Notes: generated by a model from the letters alone, not told the origin. A DNA stretch of 64,000 bases from Candidatus Fredericiella danica (GCA_016713335.1 JADJPH010000034.1:14737-78736), one strand, 5' to 3'. Positions 12,011-24,923 are shown, numbered from the stretch's first letter. Translations and numbers: made by a program.

Positions 12011-13400
12011 ATGACTAAGCGCAAAGTGCTGATCCCGATGGATGGCTCCGAATTCAGCCGGCAAATCGTGCGGACAGTTAAGGAGTTTCTTGACCCGCAC
12101 GATGTGTCGCTCGTGTTGCTGCGTGTCGCAGCCACCGAGCGTGCCGCTGGAGATTCCATCTGCCCGTGACATGCTGGTTGGCAGTTATCCAACCTCAGGC
12201 TCCTATGAGGCCTACAATGCGGCCGTTGAGCGCAGCTACGCCATGGTGGAACATGAGATGGATAACCTGCGCGCCGAACTTGCGGAGGAGATGCGCACCG
12301 ACGCCGACTATCTGCGTGAGCAGGGATTCACCGTCAAGATCGATGTTCACTTCGGTGATCCCGCCCAGCGCATCGTCCAGTATGTGAACGACGAGCAAGT
12401 GAAGTTGGTGGCGATGGCGACGCATGGCCGCTCCGGGCTCAGTCGCCTTGTGTTGGGCAGCGTGGCCGAACGCGTCCTGCGGGGGGCATCGATTCCGGTG
12501 CTGTTGTTGCGACCGGAAGAAAACGTGGCTGAACGCAGCGCTACCAATCAGTTGGCGTCGGCGCTGGGCCAGACGAGCAGCTTGCGGCTGGCGGCGGCGA
12601 CCGACGGCTCCCCCTTTGGCCAGCGTGCGGTGACGCTGGCGGGAAAGTTGCAGAACTCGCTCGGTGGGCAACTCACCGTGCTCGTCACCGCGACCGGGCG
12701 CGAAGGTGTGGGCCGCGCTCAGGAGACCATGAAGTCCATTGTCGAATTGGTGTCGGAGGTCAAGCCCCCACCGCAGATGGTTCCGCTCGTCGGCTATGCG
12801 GATGAGGTGCTGCTTTCCTACCTAAAAGAACATGCGTGCAACGTGCTGGTGGTTGGCGCCTTTGCCGACCGGAGCGCCGGCGGCGCGCACTCGGTGGGAC
12901 CTACCGCACACCGGCTTGTGCAAGAGGCGCCTGCCTCCGTCTTACTCATGAAGGGCAGCAGCCAGTCTTTTCGGAATCTGCTGGTCTGCGCGAGTGTCGA
13001 CGACGAGGCCGTGGTGGCGGTCGCCGCACAATTTGCACAGGCGATGGGCGCAAGCCTGCGCCTGCTGCATGTGGCTCCCCCTTCGGCCGCGATCTATCTG
13101 CCGGAATCCGGTGGTGACAAGGTCAATATCGAAGCGGTGCTACAGCAGGGAACGCGCTTATCGAGCGTGATTCATGATTGGGAGCAGCGCCTGAAGGCGT
13201 ATGGGTTTGACCGATCCGCCATCATGATCCAGCCCGGTTCGGCGCCGGAAGTGATCCTCCAGCACACGCGCGATGAGGATTATGATCTCGTCATCGTTGG
13301 CAGTGAGTCCAGCCCCGGGCACTTCCCGGGCAGTATTGCCAATACGGTCGTCCGGTTTGCCGATCAATCTGTCTTTCTGGTGCGAACGCGCACAAAATAG
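12011..13400 (+). CDS. Universal stress protein with three Usp domains, frame-broken
   Basis: ATG 12011 follows a GGAGG site. The frame changes once at about 12125-12140, after which the fold continues without loss. The merged product has about 462 residues and three Usp-like units. Unit 1 (about 1-165) has the nucleotide-loop pattern Ala-Thr-His-Gly-(9)-Gly-Ser, as in ATP-binding Usp proteins. Unit 2 (about 185-315) and unit 3 (about 318-462) lack a full loop, although unit 3 keeps a Gly-Ser-Glu-Ser-Ser-Pro-Gly segment. Most Usp proteins have one or two domains. It lies 39 bases after the DHOD-like gene and 84 bases before a CBS protein, so it appears to belong to the nifJ locus. Confidence 0.8.
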
Positions 13401-13484
13401 GGCGCTTCCCACCTGTGCGATAACCCTGACCAACCAGCGAGCGTTCTGCCTGCTGGTTGGTGTTCGCCAGCAAGGAGGACTCCA

Positions 13485-13913
13485 ATGAACAAGCGACATC
13501 TGACCGAAGTGCAAGACTGGATGAGTGAACAGCCGGTGGTCATTGCGCCTGATGCAACCCTGGCTGAGGCATACCGGTTGATGCTGGAAAAGGAAGTGCG
13601 GCGCCTGCCGGTGGTCGAACGCGAACTGATTGGCATTGTGACCCTGGGTGACATCTTGCGTGGGACGCCGGTCACGAGTGACGATGTCGACACTGAGACG
13701 CAGTTGCTGCTCAGCGAGCGGCGCGTGCGCGACGTCATGACCTATGATCCCGTGACCATCAACCCGAGCGCCACCATCCAAGAGGCGGCGGAACGCATGC
13801 TGGAATATCAGGTGAGCGGTCTGCCGGTGGTGCGCAACGGCAAGGTGGTCGGCGTCATCACGGAGAGTGATATCTTCCGCCTGGTTGTGGAGTCCTGGTC
13901 CGCAGAAGGCTAG
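13485..13913 (+). CDS. CBS-pair protein
   Basis: 142 residues, starting at ATG 13485 behind AAGGAGG. It consists almost only of two CBS motifs: Val-Gln-Asp-Trp-Met-Ser-Glu near the start and Val-Arg-Asp-Val-Met-Thr-Tyr-Asp-Pro-Val at mid-protein. Each ends in a Gly-Val-Ile-Thr-Glu-Ser-Asp-like strand. Such stand-alone pairs bind AMP, ATP or related ligands and act as energy sensors. It is the last gene of the nifJ block; a strong hairpin follows at 13952. It differs from the CBS protein at 6532 in lacking the ACT domain. Confidence 0.82.
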   Translation: MNKRHLTEVQDWMSEQPVVIAPDATLAEAYRLMLEKEVRRLPVVERELIGIVTLGDILRGTPVTSDDVDTETQLLLSERRVRDVMTYDPVTINPSATIQEAAERMLEYQVSGLPVVRNGKVVGVITESDIFRLVVESWSAEG

Positions 13914-14300
13914 CTTCCCGCCTTTCGGGTGCGAACCACAATTTGTTTGGCCGCGCGTCACGATCACGTAGTGACGCGCGTAGTATTTGCTACATTTGAC
14001 GTATACCTCTCTACCATCCACATGCTAAGGTTGTGATCGTGAAGTTTCGCTGAAATTGGCGGACTGCCGCCCGTTGAAGCTTGCTGCGCTGCGTTCTGCA
14101 AGCGCCAATTTGGGGACGCTACGCCGCAAGCACAGCAACATCGCAACCAACTGAACTCCCGTCCAGCTAGCTTCGGCCAATCAGGCCGGCAAAAGCTGTT
14201 TGCCGCCCGTTGAACATGAAAAACAAAATATTCGGCATTCTTTGAGGGCCGTGCGTTCACCGCACTGCGCTCGCGATTCTCCTTGGAAGGAATCACGATC
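13914..14300. other. 387-base intergenic region before the giant surface protein
   Basis: It contains a perfect ten-base-arm hairpin (separate entry at 13952), two copies of a 14-base direct repeat (TGCCGCCCGTTGAA at 14065 and 14201), and an AT-rich stretch at 14218-14240 that may hold the promoter of the large gene. No ORF or RNA gene is supported. Its length suggests a regulated or structured leader for the 14301 gene. Confidence 0.45.
13952..13980. terminator. Hairpin closing the nifJ block
   Basis: Perfect ten-base arms CGCGCGTCAC and GTGACGCGCG around a nine-base loop, 38 bases past the CBS stop. There is no clean T run, so it could be a factor-assisted terminator or an mRNA 3' stabiliser. 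Confidence 0.55.
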
Positions 14301-17300
14301 ATGAAGCTCCGCAACTATCACCTACGAAGCCTGGTGGGCATTTTTCTGCTTGCCGTTGTCTTTTGTTTGCTGGGCGTGGCATTTGCGCCCGTAGCCGCGC
14401 ACGCTGCTGGGACGATCGGCACGGACATCGGCGATCCCACCGATCCGGCGCCGGCGACCCTTGGGGGCGGCGACGATCCGGTGTACGCCATGCGTCCCGC
14501 GAATGATTGTACTGAGGCTGTGGCTGAAGGTGCTCTTTGTCTGGAGTTGGCGGCGCCTTTTCCGAATATGGAGTCGATTTTATTCCCTGGGTCTGGACTG
14601 ACGTATTATGCGTCGGCCACTGGTTGGTTGAATGGTTACACCGGCCCCATGTATGTCACCGACGGGTCTTTCTCAACGATACTGACGCTTCCGCCTGGCA
14701 CCGGTGCGTTCTATCTGTATTTTCGGCCACATGCCGACCCATTTGCGACCTTCACGGTCAATATCTACGACAAAGATGATGTGCTCCTCGATACGCTCAC
14801 GACTACGCTATCTCGTGACGTCGCGTTCCCGATTACGATGTGGTCATTGACGGGTTCCGCCGAGATTCGTAAAGTCGAAATTACGACTGCCCCTGGCGTT
14901 AGCGTCGCCATCGGGCAGGTCGGCATCGCGACCGAACTACCGGAAGTCGCCATCAACAACTTCACTTGGGAGTACTTCAATCCGCCACCCGCCGATGCCG
15001 GCGAGACCTGGCTTGGCGGGCAGGGCTATCCGGTCGCAGGCGGCGAAATCCTGTACTCGTATGAGATCTGCAACAACGCGCTGGATCCCTACAACACCAA
15101 TAGCTACGCTGAGGACATCCAGGTTGTCAGCCAGATCGTGCCGCCGGTGGTCAGCGACCAATATTCCAATACGCTGCCGCTGATGTGGTACATTGCCGAC
15201 ACCCTTGAATTGAGCGGCACCGTCGGCAGTTGCAGCGATGACTGGACCGACGGTTACCAGATCACCTGCGCCATCGGTGATTTGGCCGCCAATGAATGCC
15301 GATCGTTCCAGGTCAAGACGTATATCAGCCCGCTGGCATTGGTCAATAGCGGGCCGGTTGGCGCGGTCAAGCAAGTGCAGGCCTACGCGATCTCCAGCAA
15401 TTTTGTTGAAGGTCCAAATCAAGAGGAGGCGCAGCACATCATCCAGGCCCAGGCGGACTTGCAGTTGACGAAGACGCTGGTCCCCGGATCCGAGCGGCGT
15501 CCCCGGTCTGTACCTCTGCAGCATTGCGGGCGACAACCTTGGTCCCAGGCGCGCTTTTGTGGCCGTGCGTGACGACATTCTTGCCAGTGGCGCCTTCGAG
15601 CTGGTTTCTATCATTACAGACGCAGTGCACAGCCAGGTGACGCTCTCGCTCATTCCGGCGCCAGAAGGCGGGCAATCGCTCGAATTTGTGTTGCTAGACG
15701 CGCTGGAGCCGGTGTCGTGGCCTTTCCCGCCGTGGTTTGTCTCACCGGGCGCGATTGACTCATTCCCATGGCCGGGCCACGGGCGCTGGACGATTCAAAT
15801 GCAACTGAGCGCGAGCGGGCCGCAGGTCGTCAGCAACTGCGCGGAGGTGTTCACGATCCATGCGCCCGACGGCTATGGCGCGCCGTCCACGTTTGTCCCC
15901 ACGCCTGACCCGAATAGCGCCAACAACCGCGCCTGCGTGAACCTCGACATTGCGGGAACGGCTGACCTCGCCATCGATAAGTCGTGGTCAATGCTGGATA
16001 CGGAGACGCCGGTCGCCGGTGCGACCGTGGTCTATACACTCTCGGTTGCAAACCTTGGTCCAAGCGCTGCCAACAACGTCGTGGTCGAGGATATTTTGCC
16101 TGCTGGTCTTGCGGCCGGCACAGTCACCATTGTGCAGGCGTTCCCCGGCGCAGAATGCACTGTCGGTGTACCGGGTGACCCGGCGCAGCCCCTGCGCTGC
16201 AATATCGGCAATATTCAGGGTGTGGGCGCGGCTGGGGCGGATGGACTCGAGGTGGTCCTGACTGCGCAGATTGACCCGGCCTACTTCGCTGAGAATGCCG
16301 ATCCGGTGCTGTTGTCATCGCCGTGGTTGAATAACAGCGCCAGGGTGGCGTCAGATACGTTTGACCCTGACATGTCCAACAATATGGCCACGGTGTCCAT
16401 TGCGATCGGCGAGTCGACCACCTTCGAAGTCGATGTGTGGGGTGAGCCAGAATCGGTTGTGGCCGGCGAGGTCATGCAGTACCCAATAGTGCTGCTCAAT
16501 CATGGCCCCAGCGTCGTGCGTGACTTCGACATCGACGTCAACACAGGGTTGCTGCCAGGGCGAATCACCGGATATCAGATAATGACCGGCGACGCGCAGT
16601 GTAACATCGGCGCCATGACCAGCACTGCGCTCGACTGCATCGGCGAGCGGCTGGGCGTTGGCTCGGACAATGCAGTCGAGATCGTTGCCACCGTGCTCAT
16701 CGATCCGGGCGCCATGCCCGATGCCGATCCCCCGGAAGGCTATGAAGTGATGGTTTCCGCCTATGATGACACTGGCACGACGATCGTCACGGACACGACC
16801 CGGACCTATGTTGCGACCTTTGCCGACCTGGAGGTCACCAAGACGGCCAGTACGAATACGCCGGTTGCCGGCGAAACGATGACGTTCGAGATCGTTGTAT
16901 CAAATGCAGGGCCATCGACCGCGCGTAGTGTTGTGTTGACGGATGTATTGCCGGCCGGCATGTCCAGCCTGATCGACACACTTGGCTGTGGCGCCGCGTT
17001 GGAAGGCTGCTGGTTGGGGGATATCGATGCGGGGCAGCAGAAATCGGTGCAGGTGACAGTGCAGGTGGACGATGAGGTTCCCTGCGGAAGCACGCTCGAT
17101 AACACCGTTCTTGTCTCGTCGGGTACGCAGGATCCGGATGGGATTGATCCCTCCACGACGGCGTCGGTCAGTGTGGCTTGCTTGAGCGATCTGCGGGTGC
17201 TGAAGTTCGGCAAGCCGGACGGAGCCGTGCGTGCGGGTGAGATGTTGACCTACACGGTGCTCGTCGACAACCTGGGGCCGAGTGCGGCTGAGGGTGCCAA

Positions 17301-20300
17301 CGTCAAGGATCTCTTTGCCGCTTCGATGCCATTTTCGGTCATCAGTATGACGTCCAATATCGCCTATGGCGAAGACATGACCTGCAACGTGGATCCCGCG
17401 ACGCTGCCCGTCTATGTGAATTCGGCGCCTTATCAACTGCAGATTGAATGTACGCTTGCGGAAGAACTCCCGCCGCTCCAACCGGATGCCGGGCGCTGGA
17501 CCCTCGACTTCACTGTGGTGGCCCAGGCAGGCGGCAGCATCAACAATGTGGTGGCGGTGAGTTCGACGTCGTCCGATCCGGACCTGACCAATAATCAGGC
17601 GACCACGGCGCATGACGTCACTGCCGTTGCTGACCTTGAGATTACGAAGCGCGTGAGTGATTCGCTTGTGGCCGGAATGCCCGCCACTTACGTGATTGAT
17701 GTGAACAATCTTGGGCCTTCGGCTGCCGAGAATGTGGTGGTGATCGACAGTTTGCCTCCGGGATTCCAACCCACCGGCTATTCGATCCTGGATGGTGAGG
17801 GGCTCCCCTGGCCCGGCGCGTGCCAACTGGGCGGCGGCAGCAGCAGCACCGATCAGATGACCTGCGCACTCGGCGCACTTTCTGGCGAGTTCAAGGCCGC
17901 CGGCGCCTCGGGGCAGGTTGAGATCACAGTCGTGGGCGACCTGGATCCGAATATTGCGGACGGCACCTCGCTCAATAACGATGTCATGGTCGTTGCCGAC
18001 ACGCTCGATGCCAACAACGGCAACAACTTTGCCTCGGTTGCGGCGCCGGTGAGCAACGCTGTCACCCTTCAGGCATCGAAACAAGCGATTGACCCATTTG
18101 TGTATGCCGGCAACGCGGTCAGCTTTATGATTTACGTCGAAAATGATGGGCCGTCGACGGCGCGTCACGTGCAGATTGACGACATGTTACCGCCTGGATT
18201 TGCGATCCTCAAACTTGTACCTGCATACGGCGAGATGACCTGTGCCTACGGTGGCAGTTCAATTGTGCTTGCGCACTGCACCCAGGATGCCCTGGAGCCG
18301 GGCGAACATATGGCGGTGGTGATCGAGGCTGGCGTCCCTGCCTACTGGGATCAGGACACCTACACGAACACCGCCTACATCAAGGCCCAAAACCGCTACG
18401 AGGACGACATTGCGGTTGAAGCCGCGATCCCAGTTGTCCATGAAGCGTTGTTGAAAGTGACCAAAGCAGCCAGCGACAATACGCCAGCGACGGGCAGCCA
18501 GGTCACCTTTGACATTGCAGTCACAAATGAAGGTCCTAGCCAGGCGTGGGACGTGGTCGTGCAGGACGCCCTGCCGCTGGGTCTCACCTATGTCATGGAT
18601 ACGCGCGGTTGTGGCGTCGAGGCGCTTGCTGCGGGCCAGTGTGGGATCGGCAATGTGGGCCCTGGCGAGACTGCGCACATGCAGGTGGTCACGACGGTTG
18701 ATATTGACGCCGCGTGTGGAGTGGATCTCGTGAACCAGGCGACGGCGCAGGAGAATCTTTTCCAGAACATCAACAATACCGGCGGCACTGCTGCGGTCAC
18801 GCCCCGTTGCGTCGCTGACTTGCGTCTGCAAAAGATGGGCAAACCAGATGGCACGGTCCGCGCCGGCGACACCATCACCTACACGCTGATTGTGGACAAT
18901 CTTGGCGCCGGGTATGCCTATGACGTCAATATCATCGATCTCTTTTTTGGCTCGATGGCGTTTGACTGGGCCATCGTGGACTCGAATCTGGAGATGACGT
19001 GCGAAGAAGAGGACGGCAGTGTCACAGCCGCTCCCTTCATTGCGGATGAAGTAGAGTGTAGTCTGGATGAGCCGCTGCCGCCCCTACCAAGCGAAGAGAG
19101 CCGCTGGATCCTGACACTGGCGGCCAGGGCAACCGAGGATGGAAGCCTGAATAACATGGCCACGGTCCACGCCGCGGGCAGCGTCGATCCTGATCTGAGC
19201 AACAACGTGGCCTCCTCCGCTCATCAGATTTCGGCCACCGCCGACCTGGTGGTGGCAAAGCAACTGCTGGATGCCGAGACGCTGGTCGCGGGCGTTGATG
19301 CCAGTTATCAGGTGGACGTGACCAATCTGGGGCCGTCCATTGCAGAAGGGGTCATGCTTAAAGACTATCTACCTGCGGGTATGGAACTTACCGGCTATTC
19401 CGGTACGGGTGACCCAGGGGAGCATTTCTCGTGCTATGGCGGTGTGCCTGGTGCGGTGGACGCACCACTGGCCTGTTCTTTCGGCAACCTGGAACCCGGC
19501 GAGACGCAGACCATCATTGTCGGCGTCAGAGTGAATGCCGATGTGCCAGGTGGGATCTACCTGGCTAACTCCGTCACCGTTGATTCCAGCGCGTTTGATC
19601 CGAACATGCAAAACAACTACGCCCAGTCAAGCGCGCTGGTCGAAAACTCCGCGGATCTTCAGATTGAGAAAGCCAGTGTGCTGGACGCAGTGCTGGCGGG
19701 CAATGTGGTCGCGTATGATCTGACGGTCAGAAATATGGGGCCATCGATCGCACGGGATGTCAGGTTCTCCGACCTACTGCCGTTCGAGGGTGAGGTGCTG
19801 TCGGCACGGGTGCTGTATGGTGATGCAGACACCACGTGCGAAATCATGGGATCCATCACGCCGGGGATGATCTGCCAGGACGAGGACATGGATCCTGGCG
19901 AGTACATGGTCGTCAGACTGCAGGCGCAAGTCAGCGAACTTCAACTGGACGGGACGGTGACGAACGTTGCGACGGTTGTATCGGACACACCGGACCCTGA
20001 TCTGACCAACAACGAGGCAAGTGCGGAAACGCTGATCGTGCTGGCAAGCGCAGATGTGCAAATCTGGAAGTTCGGAGAACCTGATGAGGTGCTTGCCGGC
20101 GAACCCGTTGAGTACTGGATTGAAGTCTACAATGCGGGTCCGTCACCTGCTTATGATGTCTATGTGCAGGACTTCCTGCCGTTTGCAGGCGAGGTGTTAA
20201 GTGTAGCGGTCTCAGAAGGCTCTGGCTCGTGTCAGGTCGTTGGTCCGGTTACGCCCGGCGTCAACTGCCAGTTCGGAACGTTGCCGGTAGGTCATTGGTT

Positions 20301-23300
20301 GACGGTGCACCTTGCCGCAAGGGTCAGTGTCGCGCAGCCTTCCGGAGAAGTGAATAACGAGGCATACGTCTATTGGAATCAACCGTTCGGTGTAGAGGCT
20401 GAGGCTTCTGCCGTCGCTGAGACCGACATTGTCGGTGCGGAGGCCGAACTGTACGTCGAAAAAGTGGCCTTTTCGCCGGGCGTGAATGCCGGCGATACGA
20501 TCGCGTTTGCGATTGAGGTGTTCAACGGGGGCAATTCTGAAGCCGCCGATGTGCATGTCACAGATCAACTACCGTTTGCCGGTGAAGTGCTAAGCGCCGT
20601 CGTTGTCGAAAACGTTGGCATCAAGGCCGCGGATATCGGCCAACTCCAGGTGCAGGCAGCCACGGCAACAAGTGCAGGTGACTGCGAACTGGTTGGACCT
20701 ATCCTTATCGGCGTCGAGTGTGACCTCGGGTCAATCCCTGTGGGTTATGGTAAGGTCGTAATTCTCCAAGCGCGCGTCAGTGAAACACAGGAGGGTGGTC
20801 AGTACACCAACAGCGCCTACGTCGGCTGGACCACACCGCAAGGTGATCGGGACGCAACAGATGCGGATGCACCCTTCAGTATTGTGGCTGCAGATTCCGA
20901 CCTGACGATCAGGAAGTCTGGCGCACCCCAGACGGTGACGAGTGGCAACAACGTGCGGTATACGATCACCGTGCAGAACACCGGCAACGCAGATGCAACG
21001 AATGTCGAGATCCGTGATCAACTCCCATTCCGTGGGGAGGTATTGAATGCAACGGTCGTGAGCGGACCGGGCACGTGCGAACTGACCGGTCCGGCCGTAC
21101 AGAGCATTGTCTGCAAAGCAACCGCGCTGGCGCCCGACCAGGTTATGCAGGTGCTCCTGGAGGCCAACGTATTGCGTGCGCAATTAAGCGGCGTTGTTAC
21201 AAATGTTGCCCTGGTGACGTGGACGACGCCGCAGGGTGAGCGTGGCGCGGAAGAGGTAGAAGCGCAAACGACCATCAACCGTGCAATTGCGGAGCTTGAG
21301 CTCTCAAAGACCGGATCACCAGTGCAGCTTCCAGCGGGCGACATTGTGACCTACAATCTGGTGCTCCACAATACCGGCAACACGGCAGCGCGCGATGTAG
21401 AGGTGGTCGACATGATGCCGTTTGCCGGTGAAGTGATCAACGCCACCTTTGTCAGGGGAACCGGCACCTGTGCGATCATGGGGGCTGCGGCGCCTGGCAT
21501 CAGTTGTCGCATCGCCCAGGTGGATGCAACACGGTACAACGAGATCCAGGTGCAAGCACGAATTGACGAACAGCAGCCTGCCGGCGTCGTCGACAATGTC
21601 CTCAGGGTTAACTGGTTGAACGCTGGCGGGGCGCGTGTCTTTGGCACCGCGACGGCGACGACAGGCCTCGAGACGGCGAGGGCGGAGATGAGCATGACGA
21701 AGAGCGGGACGCCTGCAGATGTGCTGGCTGGCGATCCTGTGCAGTATGAATTGGTCATCAAGAATGCAGGACCATCGGCTGCGCGCGATGTCGAGATTCG
21801 CGATATCTTGCCGTTCAAGGGTGAGGTTCTCAATGTCGCCATGTTGTTGGGCAATGGCGCCTGTAATGACCTTGGGCCTGTGCAACCGGGGATTGACTGC
21901 CAATTGGCGCAAGTGCCGGCCGGTGGCATCGTCAAGATCATCTTTGCGGCGAGGATTGCCGAGGAGCAACCCGCCGGTCAAGTGACAAATGAGGCCGTGT
22001 TGAACTGGACGAACCCACAAGGCACGCGTGCTCAGTTGAAGGCTTCGGCAGTGACGCACATCAACCAGACTGCGGCCGTGGTCAAGGTCCAGAAGAGTGG
22101 GAAGCCGAGTACGGTGCTCGCCGGTGAGCCGGTGCAGTATACGATTTCCGTTGTGAATAATGGCCCTTCGCCAGCCCACAATCTGGTGTTGAATGATCTA
22201 CTGCCCTTTGCCGGCGCCGTGAACAGCGTGGCCGTCACGGAAGGCAGCGCTGAATGCCAGGTGTTGGGGCCTGTCCAGCCGGGCATCAATTGCCAGCGCG
22301 CTGAACTTGCCCCCGGTGAAACGATCAAGGTTGTCCTGGCGGCCACGGTGGAGGCCACTGTCGCCGAGGGTGAATATACCAACAGGGCAACGGTCAAGTG
22401 GGATGAGGGTGCTACCAATGGCGCGACGATGACGTTGATTCGCAACTATGCCGACCTGGCGTTGGCCAAGACGATCGTGTCCACCAGTGACGATCGCGAA
22501 GGGGTCTATGCGTTGACCTATGGCGATCGTATGACCTATCGGCTGATGGTCACAAACCACGGACCGTCGGTGGCCCGCGGTGTGGTAGTAGATGACACCT
22601 TACCGAAGGCCGTGCGCTATATGCTCGACACGCTCTCGTGTGGGGCTGCGCTTGCGAACTGTAAACTGGGCGACCTGGCCGTTGGTGAAAGTCGCAGCTT
22701 TGACATCGTGGTGAAGGGTGTTAATAGCGACTACTGCGGGAAAAACTTCCGGAACGTGGCGACGGTAGCCAGCGACATACCTGACGCCAGCGCCGATAAC
22801 AACCGCGCCAGTGTGGCGGCGACACTTCTCTGTCCCACGGGGATGAACCTGGACGGGCAGTACAGCCCCACCCCGGCGTTGGTCCTCAAGCCGGTGACCT
22901 TCTCGTTCCTGGTCACCAACGAAGGCCCCAGCCCGATGCTCAATGCGCAAATGAATCTATTGGTACAGGGTGCAGGTCCCTTCACGCTGCTATCGGCGAG
23001 TGCAGATGGGTTTGGCAATCGTCCAGATGCAATATGCCAGTTGCAGGAGGGCAACACGCCCATGGCGATCTTGTGTACGCCCGGTACGAAGATCGAGCCG
23101 ATGAGTCATGAGTCGGTGGCGCCGGACAATCCAATCCCGGGTGAAATGGAGTCGCCGCCGGATTTGTCCGTCTTCAACAGCGCATCGGTGCAGTACATGC
23201 CGCTGTTGCTTGACTCAGGGCACGGTAGGTGGCTCGTTCACATTACGATTCTACCGCGGGCGGTGGGTGAGTATAGTGTGCATGCCGCAGTGACGTCTGA

Positions 23301-23358
23301 CAACCCACAGGAGTCGGGCGGCACTGGAGATACAACGGTGGTCGCGCAGGTCAAGTGA
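14301..23358 (+). CDS. Giant secreted DUF11-repeat protein, one frame break
   Basis: About 3,018 residues when the frame change at about 15488 is repaired. That break adds a G, and the frame after it gives a sensible continuation. ATG 14301 follows GGAAGGAA. Residues 1-37 form a signal peptide: basic start, long hydrophobic core, Ala-His-Ala-Ala cleavage region. Residues 40-385 are a non-repeat domain. From about 15455 to 23100 there are some 19 tandem beta-sandwich modules of 120-155 residues. Each opens with a Leu-x-x-x-Lys strand, then Ala-Gly and an Asn-x-Gly-Pro-Ser turn, and a Leu-Pro motif, and usually carries two Cys. This is the DUF11/conserved-repeat pattern of bacterial surface proteins. 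No C-terminal membrane helix, sortase motif or PEP-CTERM is visible. Likely role: extracellular stalk, sheath or adhesin. Confidence 0.85.
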
Positions 23359-23375
23359 GGTCGGTATGTAGCCAA

Positions 23376-23455
23376 TCTGTCCGCCAGACAAGCTGGCAGA
23401 CAGGGGCGCTTCCAAGGTGTACGCCGGCAGGCAAGCGCTTCGCCTGCCGGCGTAC
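23376..23455. terminator. Two hairpins between convergent genes
   Basis: A first imperfect stem spans about 23376-23404. A second, very strong one has fourteen-base arms at 23419-23432 and 23442-23455 around a nine-base loop. They lie between the stop of the surface protein gene (plus) and the stop of nicotinate phosphoribosyltransferase (minus), so they probably end both transcripts. No T run follows. Confidence 0.65.
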
Positions 23456-23475
23456 TGATCAGAAGGACGGCATCG

Positions 23476-24923
23476 CTAGACCACAATATTTTCTGCCCGC
23501 GCCGCTTCGATTAGTTCCTCTTTGAGATTCCACAGTTTTCGTGACAGCGACACATGATAAATGTGTGGGTTGACCAGGCGCCGGATGCCTGGATCGAGCG
23601 CTGCGACGTCGCTGATGCGTTGCTGGCGGATTTCTTCCAGGCTGGGCATGGCGTAGACTACCTTGCCATTTCGCATGATCTCGACATGCAGCGACTCCAT
23701 GCGGGTGATCTCACGGCGGGAGATGGCACGGTATTTTGTGTGGTCTGACGGGTGGTGCAGAACGATTTTCTCCATTGTTTCGGGGTTTTCGTCTTCTAAC
23801 ATGACCAGATCGGCCGTGGCTTTATTGCGGCGATCGTAGAGTCGCCACACCCGTTTACTGCCGGGATTTGAGACCTTCGACGGGGTTTCCGAGATCTTGA
23901 TGGCGGAGTTCCATTGCCCATTCTGCTTAACGGCCACCAATTTGTAGACACCACCCAATGCGGGCTCGCCCCACGATGTGATCAGGCGCGTGCCGACGCC
24001 ATATACCAATCGCTTGATCAGGTGATCGGGATCAACGCCGTAGCGCGGCGCCTCCTCACTGATCTGGGTGATGATCTGCCAGATGACGAGCTCATCCAGA
24101 TCGCTGGAGAGGACGATGGCGGTGTCTTCAAAGCCGGCATCGTTGAGTAACTTCGCGGATTGGATGCTCAAGTAGGCGAGGTCACCCGAATCCAGCCGGA
24201 TGCCAACCGGCTTGTGCCCCTTGCGCCTGAGTTCCTCGAAGACGGTGATCGCATTGGGCACGCCGCTTTCCAAGGTATCGATGGTGTCGACCAGGAGTAA
24301 GGTGTCATCCGGATATACATCGGCGTAGGCACGGAAGGCGCCCAGTTCGCCGTGGCCAAGCGCCATACTCAACTGGACCATGCTGTGCGCGTGTGTGCCC
24401 CGCCGAACTCCAAGATCATGCCGCCGCGGCTGGCGTCGACCATGCGCGCGGCTTTGGTGGCAATGAGTGTTTGGTAGTTCAGGGTGTTCAGCAACGCCGT
24501 CTCGAGGATTTGCACCATCGCCATTGGGCCGCTCACGACGGTCAGCGGTGTGTTTGGATGGACCACGCGTCCCTCTGGAATGGCGTGAATGGTGACCGCA
24601 TCGAAATTCCCGTAGCTGCCCAGATATTGTAGAAAATCCTCGCCGAAGAGCGCGTTGCCATTGCTGTCGAGATGGCCGCGCAAATAATCCAGATCCTGCG
24701 CGCGAAAGTGCGCGTCTTTCATCCAGTCGAGCAACCACGCCATCCCGGCATTGACGCAGTAACCAGCCTGGTGTTGGTCGTAGTCGGGATTGCGTCGGAA
24801 GTAGTGGTCGAATTGCGCCTCCAATTCATGCAGCCCCAGCCGGTAATACAACTGGGCCATCGTTAGCTGGTACTGGTCGGTGAAAAGAATGCCCCGCATG
24901 GTTGCGTGATCAAGGGTCTGCAT
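23476..24923 (-). CDS. pncB: Nicotinate phosphoribosyltransferase, frame-broken
   Basis: Makes nicotinate mononucleotide from nicotinate and PRPP in NAD salvage. The start is ATG at 24923 behind AAAGGA; the first residues Leu-Phe-Thr-Asp-Gln-Tyr-Gln-Leu-Thr-Met are the family signature. Further motifs: Glu-Gly-Arg-Val-Val-His-Pro-Asn-Thr-Pro, Phe-Gly-Gly then Arg-Gly-Thr-His-Ala-His-Ser (across the break), and Ile-Arg-Leu-Asp-Ser-Gly-Asp-Leu. A single frame change at about 24400 lies inside the conserved Phe-Gly-Gly-Arg-Arg/Gly-Thr loop. Merged length of about 481 residues is normal. It is transcribed divergently from the metalloenzyme gene at 25059. Confidence 0.9.

Noticed and set aside
16900..18168. 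Long open frame (about 420 codons) on the minus strand opposite the giant surface protein; others at 21316-22179 and 14937-15653
   Set aside because: They lie antisense to clearly coding DUF11 modules, have low-complexity Arg/His-rich products, no ribosome sites and no recognisable motifs. They are a by-product of high-GC codon usage.
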